From Aporrectodea caliginosa (taxonomy: Eukaryota > Annelida > Clitellata > Crassiclitellata > Lumbricidae), in contig JACEVL010000150.1 in the NCBI GenBank assembly GCA_020284085.1, positions 2,553,116-2,617,115 on the forward strand: a stretch of DNA of 64,000 bases. The letters run 5' to 3'. The notes under the pieces were generated by a model. It was not told the DNA's origin. It was given only the letters and a program-made list of their open reading frames with translations, and ran no database searches. Positions 1 through 64,000 of the stretch are shown piece by piece. The position numbers and the translations under genes were made by a program. Within the stretch, counting starts at the first letter, position 1. Every line of letters starts with the position of its first letter.

Positions 1-250
1 AAACCAATCACAGGAGCTCTCGACCAATCATATTTTCCAGAACAACACATGCTCCATTCAAGCGACCAGTGTTCACAGAAGTACTGTCAAAGCTCATGAC
101 TTGAACTTTTTTAGTCAACTTCAATGCTTCCAGCAGATCATTAATAGCCTTGGCTTCATTAAGTCCTCTTCCAAAGGCCAACTTTAGAATTCCTAGCAGG
201 TCATCCTTGTCACATCCAGAAACCAGCCCTGGCAGGCGGTCTAAGTCCTT
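1..250 (-). pseudogene. Fragment of transposase-like gene
   Basis: On the minus strand a frame reads IKDLDRLPGLVSGCDKDDLL, then NEAKAINDLLEAL, then VMSFDSTSVNTGRLNGACVV and LENMIGREL, before a stop and the window edge. The FDST-NTG-GAC-LE-GREL pattern resembles an RNase-H-fold transposase-like family of uncharacterised invertebrate proteins, as I remember it. The family cannot be named from this piece. It may continue left of the window. Confidence 0.4.
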
Positions 251-312
251 GATTTAAAAAATCTCAGAAAGCATTTTACGTACCCTGTTAACCACCTAGG
301 GACAATCTGGTA

Positions 313-1115
313 TGCTGGAAATGCTGCAGAATGCCGTTGAAATGCAATCAAAGATTCGCCTATTACAGAATCAGCAATTCAGCATGTTTGTTTTTAGCTG
401 TCTATGTATGTATGTATGTATGTATGTATGTATGTATGTATGTATATATGTATATATTCATATAATTATATGTTTGTATGTAATACTATGTATTTATCAA
501 TGTATGAAATGCTGCAGAATGCCGTTGAAATGCAATTAAAGATATGAATTATGGAATTGTGTGTTGCGTAAACAGTACTTTTTGTACAAATATCAAAGAA
601 AAGAAAATTCAACAAAATATCTGTAAATGAACAGGAAGTAGATAGCAAGATCTGTATTAAGAACTGTGGATTGAGTCATAAATATAAAAAGTTAGTAAAA
701 GAACATTACTGCATAATTCCATAAGAAAGTTGCCAAGAAAATCACAATTTGTAACACATTTGTTTTGCTTTTACACAACGATTACAATGGTGTAAGTTTA
801 TGTCAGTGAGCACCATCTTCCAGTTGAAGTAGGAAGCTGAAATTTTGCCAGAATAATACATATGACAAGTGTAAAAAATGTAGGGGGTGTCCTGGCCTCT
901 AGCTTCACTTTTATGTTTTTGGACCACCCTAATACATACATATATACATACATATATATACATATATACATATATACGTACATATATACGTACATATATA
1001 CATATATACATACATACATATATACATACATATATATATATACATATATACACATACATACATACATATGTACATACATACATACATACATACATACATA
1101 CATACATACACTAAT
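313..1115. repeat. TATG/TACA microsatellites and a duplicated flank
   Basis: A TATG-type tract occupies about 404-480 and a TACA/TATA tract occupies 931-1110. A direct repeat of about 37 bases (core ATGCTGCAGAATGCCGTTGA) occurs at 317-350 and again at 509-542, one copy on each side of the first tract. The Met-Tyr-Val-Cys open frames here are products of the tract and not genes. Confidence 0.85.
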
Positions 1116-1898
1116 TAGTAGGGTCAAAGTACGAAGTATATGAGGAGTACCCCAAAAAAATTGCAAGAAAACGTTTTATGTCGATTTTCTGGTGTATTAG
1201 GTCTGGAGAATAACATACTAAAAGTTTCTCGAAATCGGACCACGGGATCACCCCCAAAAATGCATTTTAAACAAAGATGGCGGCCAATATGGCGCCAATA
1301 CAGAAAACAGTATATATCAGGTCATAGGTAAGCTAAATAACAAAATGAAGTGTCAAATTTAACATTATCAAGGACGAGGAATCGATTTATCATAGTGGCA
1401 ATAGTGTCGGAATCTTACTATACAAGATGGCGGCCAATATGGCCACCAAAACACACAAATATGTATATATCAGGTCATAGGTAAGCTACAATAACAAATG
1501 AAGTGTCAAATTTAACATTATCAAGGTCGAGGAATCGATTTATCATAGTGGCAATAGTGTCGGAATCTTACTATCCAAGATGGCGGCCAATATGGCCGCC
1601 GAAACACACAAATATATATATATCAGGTCATAGGTAAGCTAAATAACAAAATGAAGTGTCAAATTTAACATTATCAAGGTCGAGGAATCGATTTATCATA
1701 GTGGCAATAGTGTCGGAATCTTACTATCCAAGATGGCGGCCAATATGGCCGCCAAAACACACAAATATATATAAATTTTTTTACTTGATATGATAAAATT
1801 CAGCAATTTTCTTTAGCTTATTTTTGAAAGTAACTCATAACATTAATTATATTTAACATCTATTAAGAATAGGACATAGTTTGGTCTAAGTTAACATT

Positions 1899-3047
1899 TC
1901 ACAGGTAGTCCTCAATGTTCTCTTCATCTGAAACTGGCTCTTGAGTCATATTGTCACAGTTGCCATGCTGACATTGTCCACAAGCTGTGGTGCATTCCAG
2001 CCCATGTCTTTTGCAGCTACATTTCAACGTGTTGCATCGTGCAGAGCAACTACATCGGATCATTTTGAGCAGTTGGTCTGGTGCAGGACTAATATCCATC
2101 ATGATTGGAACAAATTTTCCATCTTGTATAATCCAGCCCCATTCAGTTGGATCCATGTCGTCACACTTGTCCAACCACTGCATAACTTGTAGGTAAGCTC
2201 GCCGAGCGTGAAGGTTTGTGGCCGAGGGTGTTGGAGGCAGTCTTTCTGGTTTCACAAAGGTCTTTGCAGTGGACACTTTCCTACAAAGAACTCTGTAGCG
2301 TAGTGACACTAGAGATTCTAACTGGATCCCCTTAAACATGGATACCATTGCTGTGCAACCAGTGGTCTCTACAGTAACTTGATCTGCGTTTGGTGTACAG
2401 AAGATCTTCGAACAACTACGAAAGACAGGATCGCCATTGACTACTTTTTGGAAGACTGACTTTTTGCCGACCCCATAGATTCCTGAAGTACTGTCACAAC
2501 CGGAGAACGCATGGGCAAACAATAGATCAGAGCATACATCATCACCAAGTAACTGTTTAAGGACCTTGTTGTTATATACATATCTTACTTTGTCTTTGTC
2601 GGACCGAAAGTAAAGGTCCTTGCTGTCATATGCAGAGTGATACAGCAACAAAACCAACAGGTCTGTGTCTTCTCCCATGAGGGTTGTTGACTTGTAAGAT
2701 GACATTTCAACGGCTGCTTTGACTATATGTAGGCCTACGTCTGCGTCTCCTTCGGCGTGTATGACATGACAGCCTATCTGTCGCAAACGGCCAGCGACGA
2801 AGTTGATGATGGCCTGTTTATTCGTCTCATTTGCAAGAAAATCTTGCATTTTCCCAACAAACTGTGTTGCTTCTCTTATATTGACATTGTTTGCAACATT
2901 ACTTCTTCGACGTAGATGTGTATTGTCCTTCGTACTTGGTCGTCCATTGTATCCATCAAAAACGACAGTGGCCTTGCCATAGAGATTTAATGTGAAAGAT
3001 GCGTAGTTATCAGCAATTGAATTGTAGGTATACTTCCTTCCTTCCAT
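1899..3047 (-). pseudogene. 3' part of the transposon protein: PIN/FEN1-like region and CXC tail
   Basis: The frame is 382 codons. VVFDGY (Asp31), HAEGDADVG (99-103) and MGEDTDLLVLLLYH (126-136) place acidic residues as in PIN/XPG/FEN1 nucleases. FSGCDSTSGIYGVGKK (181-196) resembles the GCD...GIGPK helix-turn-helix of FEN1. The last 50 residues hold a Cys cluster (332-364: CSCSARC, CSCKRHGLEC, CGQC), as in CXC/tesmin-type DNA-binding motifs. A nuclease role in mobility is inference. The frame overlaps the 428-codon half by about 60 bases. A TTCC run at 3034-3045 is the likely slip. Confidence 0.75.
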
Positions 3048-4273
3048 TTTAATCGATGTAGAAGTGAACCTCCATCAAGGACGTAGTGTTCAGTCTTTGG
3101 AATGGACTGAAGTACATCAGCATCAGATGACTTCACATGGTTTCGTATGGCCTCCTGAAGTTGCGATTTTTCTGGCTCTCGTAAAAGATACTTTGCTTCA
3201 AACAATGACGGCGGATACGGTGAGAGCTCATACTTCATCACATCATCTAGGCACAAATCTCCGGACTGCGATACAACCAGGAATCTCTGAAACAACAGAG
3301 CTGGATCAATGGTCCGGTCCTCACTAACCTTGATGCTTCGAGGAGATGCTAATGTCTTGACTTTATTCTTACGCTTATATGAATATTCAAACACAGATTG
3401 TCCTTTCATTTCTGTAACTATGCTATTGCCTACAGTGAAAAGATCATGGACATTTACATTCTTATCAGCATTGATCCCTGTGATAATGTTTCGCAAGGTC
3501 GTCTCCTCCGAGAATGGAGAATATTGTTCAAGGTTCGAGGCAAGTTTTGCCAAGTCCGCCCTGTCCCTCTCCATTCTTGAGGCAGTCGCTTCCTTGTGTT
3601 GTTCACTTGTTGTGTACACTGTATTGTTGAAGTCTTGCATGGCGTAGTTGTATGATGAACAAATGGGAGCAGACATCGTCCAAACGGCTCTTTGATGTTC
3701 AGTCATGCCACTTCCTCTGGTTAATCCACCTGCAGTTTTAAGGGATCGCATAAGAGTCTGTTCAATCACCAAGTCGGATCCAAGGCCAGCCCAGTACTGA
3801 TTGGTGCGTCTTATGACATGGAATCCTTTCGTGAATTTTTGAAACACTGCAGGATTTTCACTTTCTAACAATTTCATGTTTTGCAGGTACAGATAAGCAG
3901 ATTTAAGATAATTAGCGTGTGCTGCAGCAGCAAATATTGGTAAGCACTCAGATATAGCATGGCGATGAAAGTCCCACGACCCTGTTCGATCGGCTTCTAT
4001 GAGCTTCCTGGCTGTTTCCAACATTTTGAGGTAGTTAATCCACAGTTTGCTCGTTTCTGAGACATTGGATAATTCGTTCTTTTTGGAAATCAGTCCTTTC
4101 TTAATCCCCTCAATGCAGTCTGATTTCAGTAATGTTTCCAAATCAATTTCACCAACCTCCAGACAAGTGTAAAGTCTCTCGAGCTTTTGGCAAAATTGCT
4201 GAATTTTAACATATGCAAGTAAAATTTTGTTATATATATATTTGTGTGTTTTGGCGGCCATATTGGCCGCCAT
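2987..4273 (-). pseudogene. 5' part of the transposon protein (428 codons)
   Basis: The frame opens at a Met inside the right terminal repeat (4273) and runs 428 codons. Recognisable blocks are NIITGINADKNVNVHDLF, GQSVFEYSYKRKNK, DRTIDPALLFQRFLVVS and ELSPYPPSLFEAKYLLREP near the end. These are hallmarks of a widespread group of uncharacterised invertebrate proteins, recalled from memory, in which they precede a nuclease-like half in the same polypeptide. Here the frame ends after GGSLLHRLKWKEGS, and the nuclease half continues in another frame from about 3045. The true start may be upstream or downstream of the Met given. Confidence 0.75.
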
Positions 4274-4715
4274 CTTGGATAGTAAGATTCCGACACTATT
4301 GCCACTATGATAAATCGATTCCTCGACCTTGATAATGTTAAATTTGACACTTCATTTTGTTATTTAGCTTACCTATGACCTGATATATACATATTTGTGT
4401 GTTTTGGCGGCCATATTGGCCGCCATCTTGTATAGTAAGATTCCGACACTATTGCCACTATGATAAATCGATTCCTCGTCCTTGATAATGTTAAATTTGA
4501 CACTTCATTTTGTTATTGTAGCTTACCTATGACCTGATATATACTGTTTTCTGTATTGGCGCCATATTGGCCGCCATCTTTGTTTAAAATGCATTTTTGG
4601 GGGTGATCCCGTGGTCCGATTTCGAGAAACTTTTAGTATGTTATTCTCCAGACCTTATACACCAGAAAACCACCATAAAACGTTTTCTTGCAATTTTTTT
4701 GGGGTCATGTGGCAT

Positions 4716-4966
4716 ATCTATCCGACTAAATGCTGATAAATTACTCATCCCACGTTACTCTCTCAATTAACTTAACAATTCATCAGGTAATAGTTGATAA
4801 CAATTTGTTGCCTTATTGTCGCTCTAACATTGGCTTCTTGTTATGGTATATGGTACAATCTTGCTTAGCATTCATTCATAACTTTTGTTAAATTGCAATG
4901 TACCTGATGGCGGTGTGACTATCAGTTTTTGTTACCAATAAAACGAATATAATAATAATAATAATA
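4716..4966. other. Intron stretch ending in an AATA/TAA tail
   Basis: There is no coding signal. The stretch ends CCAATAAAACGAATATAATA followed by a short TAA repeat. This is how 3' ends of non-LTR elements look elsewhere in the window (12.17, 43.92 and 52.92 kb). Confidence 0.35.
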
Positions 4967-5079
4967 CATTGGACCTTGATATGTTAGACAGTGAGTATGT
5001 TGTTACGTCGTATTTACTGCAATTGTATTCGGAGCTGGAGGGGCTGGCGCGGAAAAATATGAGGAGTGGTAAAGGTTAA

Positions 5080-5310
5080 AACCAATCACGTAAACCAACC
5101 AGCATGTTAACACTGTTAGGTTCTAGTGAGCAATGTATTTTGTTGACAATATAACCAGCTGAGCTAAAAAGTCTCTCACCACAAGGGCTTGGGGCGAGTA
5201 ATTGAGTATAACAGGTAGTCTTTGATTAATGGTTAAAAATAAATTTAACGTTAAAATTAATTAACGATTAATCGATTAATTAATTGTTAACTTCCACAGC
5301 TCTAATACCC
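5080..5310 (-). pseudogene. hAT transposase C-terminal remnant with AT-rich end
   Basis: On the minus strand a frame at about 5080-5205 reads PCGERLFSSAGYIVN and NSVNMLVGLRDWF. This is the hAT C-terminal dimerisation motif (ERxFSxAGxIV...NVxMLVxLRD). It is followed by TTAATTAATCGATTAATCGT and GTGGAAGTTAACAAT at 5230-5300, a probable subterminal region. No matching other end was seen. Confidence 0.6.
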
Positions 5311-6765
5311 ACACAACAGCCCTGGAGTAACAAATGTTCCATACAGTGTTAGTTTTGTTCTTGCTGATATACTGTCATCCTCCTTGTGGCTCTGAATATT
5401 TGTGCATATGGAAGGAGGCTGTTGGTGGTGGAAATGAGTTGGCTAACCTTCTGGATATTGACCCATTAGACACTGGCACCATATAAGTAACTAATTAATA
5501 ATAATTGAATCCCAGTGTTTTCCCAATCTTGAAACAGTTTACCCTTTACAAATGACTTGATGTGATGCACAGCTATAGTCATGAGACATCCTAGACTATA
5601 GCCTATGAGATTTTAATTACTCTGCAGCAAGATTTTTGTTACAATATGTGTAAAGAATTTTTAAATTTCTGGACTACTTATAAGATTTTAAAATGACCAT
5701 AGCTGGGTTAGGAATTTAATACTGGAGAAATTTTTCAGTAATTTCTCCAGCATTCCTAACACAACTATTGTAATTATTTTGAAAGTTAGGAACTTTAACC
5801 ACACACTAGTTTCATTTACATAAAAATCTACAGTTTCAGAATAATGGCAGAATTCATAAATAGATTTATACACATAAAAAAAGACACAACTGTTTTTATG
5901 CTAGAGACATCATTTTAAAATTTTTTTCAACCGTCTTAGCATGGACTTTATATTTAAAAATTTCAAATTCTTTTTCCACAGTTTTAACACGGGCAATAAT
6001 CTCGAAGCTGGGTTACAACGTCTACACCTTTTCTTCAGTTATTTTTTGCCCTTTTGTAAATAGTTTTATGTAACTGAAGCTGAAAATTTTAAACATGTAT
6101 CATGAAAGCAATTCCTTTGTGACTTTGGATTGGATCACTCCTTTTTATTGATTTATTGACTTTTATCTTCTCACTAATCACAAGATTCTTACTGAAATGG
6201 CCGATTTTCGATCGCCATCTATGATCTGTCTTTTGTTTGTGAGTATATGAAAACCTCACTGAAGGAGTTTGACCTGTTTTAGGACGAAAACATCTAGTCA
6301 AATCCAATAATTACTACCTGCTCATAGGAGCATTATAGTCGATAATTATAATGCTCACCATAATAAGAAAACAGAAAAACAACTTGCCTGATGATAAGAA
6401 GCCACCATTAAAAAAGAACTAGTTGTGCTAAACAAAGGTCAACCAACATTCATACCATTTAAACTCCTAATCATTCAATCTTCTTGTACATCAGACAATC
6501 TCCCATTGAATAACAATATTTATATGTGATTCACCTCAACATAATTCACTACCTTAATCTGCACCTGTTCAGATCACTTAGATTATCGAAGATCATCATG
6601 TAGGCAGCAAATGTGAGACGTTCTTTACAAGCGCTATATAAATGCCTTGATACAGACATTAAACTTATACCATACAGAATTTAAAAAAAAATGAAGTCCG
6701 AGAATGTAATATTAAAACTTTAAAAGAATGTTTCTAAATCTCAGCAGCAATAAAACTGAATTTAC
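5311..6765. other. AT-rich Itpr intron, nothing recognised
   Basis: No gene, tRNA or known element was seen. An imperfect hairpin (GGAGAAATTTTTCAG... AATTTCTCC) lies at about 5709-5757. A short GCGCTATATAAATGCC piece at 6631-6647 resembles the 3' end of the LINEs in this window. Confidence 0.5.
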
Positions 6766-63798
<57,033 letters not shown>

Positions 63799-64000
63799 CT
63801 AACACACAGACAAAGAATAATCAAATAAAACAAACATCACACAGGATTTTACTTAAGCATGACAACTCTAACATGTGAAGCTCATCAAATGCTGCTATAG
63901 CATTGCTAAATTTATCTTTGGGTTTTACAGTAACACGGTAACACCTGTCAAAATGTCACTAAACTGATGCAAATATCACTAAACTGGACCAAAATTAAAT

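Larger units (their letters stand above)
1150..4704 (-). mobile_element. TIR transposon encoding a FEN1/PIN-like, cysteine-tailed protein
   Basis: Long inverted ends bound a single minus-strand coding region. The outer end reads CCCCAAAAAAATTGCAAG at 1150 and its complement ends at 4704. The inverted match then continues for several hundred bases, including ATGGCGGCCAATATGG. The left arm carries about three tandem units of 153 bp (unit starts at 1318, 1471 and 1624). The right arm has about two units. No target duplication could be settled: the flanks are GAGGAGTA and TCATGTGG. Superfamily is unknown to me. The coding region is broken once, so this copy is probably inactive. Confidence 0.85.

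Noticed and set aside
312..1166. Open frames rich in Met-Tyr-Val-Cys or Thr-Tyr-Ile-His
   Set aside because: They are translations of TATG/TACA microsatellites on both strands, with no homology or splice support.
1150..4704. Target-site duplication for the PIN/CXC element
   Set aside because: Flanks GAGGAGTA and TCATGTGG do not match at any length I could justify, so none is claimed.
4735..6765. The next Itpr exon (NNASKLLLAIMESRH block)
   Set aside because: No minus-strand frame with this very conserved wording and splice sites was found down to position 1.

Overview
The window is eukaryotic, from an animal genome. Small exons with GT/AG borders lie between long AT-rich introns, and there are no operons. 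The only host gene recognised is an inositol 1,4,5-trisphosphate receptor (Itpr) on the minus strand. Fifteen consecutive internal exons (about 812 codons) run from 63798 (5' side) down to 6766. They cover the central regulatory part of the channel up to the middle of the RIH-associated domain. The receptor's N-terminus lies beyond the right edge, and its channel and C-terminus lie beyond the left edge. The phylum cannot be fixed from the sequence. The repeat content (CR1/L2-like and RTE LINEs, hAT, mariner, pogo and tRNA-SINEs) fits a marine-type invertebrate with a repeat-rich genome, but that is an inference.

Everything else lies inside Itpr introns or in the left flank and is mostly transposon. 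Left part (1-6.7 kb): a fragment of a transposase-like gene at 1-250, then a TIR element of about 3.55 kb (1150-4704). It encodes a protein with FEN1/PIN-like acidic motifs and a cysteine-rich tail, and its terminal repeats contain 153-bp tandem units. A hAT remnant follows. 7-18 kb: LINE 3' ends, a non-autonomous hAT copy, and a LINE copy with a 5' inversion. 19-22 kb: three transposons nested in one another. 23-26 kb: a TIR element with an 8-bp target duplication, hit by a LINE. 27.6-32.8 kb: a LINE interrupted first by a Harbinger-like element and then by a solo LTR that itself carries a pogo-type deletion derivative.

33-44 kb: a hAT MITE, a long (ATC)n tract, a nearly open LINE ORF on the minus strand (35.7-38.07 kb), a solo terminal-repeat relative of the PIN/cysteine-rich element, and a decayed 2.9-kb hAT element. 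44-50 kb: a small TIR element with 15-bp reiterated ends, and a mariner element carrying an RTE LINE and a hAT MITE. 50-64 kb: LINE fragments, three tRNA-derived SINEs, a TIR element inserted in one SINE, and a second element with 15-bp reiterated ends.

The host gene appears to splice cleanly around this load: all fifteen exons join in one frame. The one exception to the usual splice signals is the exon at 13.7-13.9 kb, where the donor that best fits the vertebrate protein is GC, with an in-frame GT donor 39 bp upstream. Reading was by eye. Target duplications and splice sites were checked base by base where exact coordinates are given. Family assignments rest on recognised motifs, not on searches.
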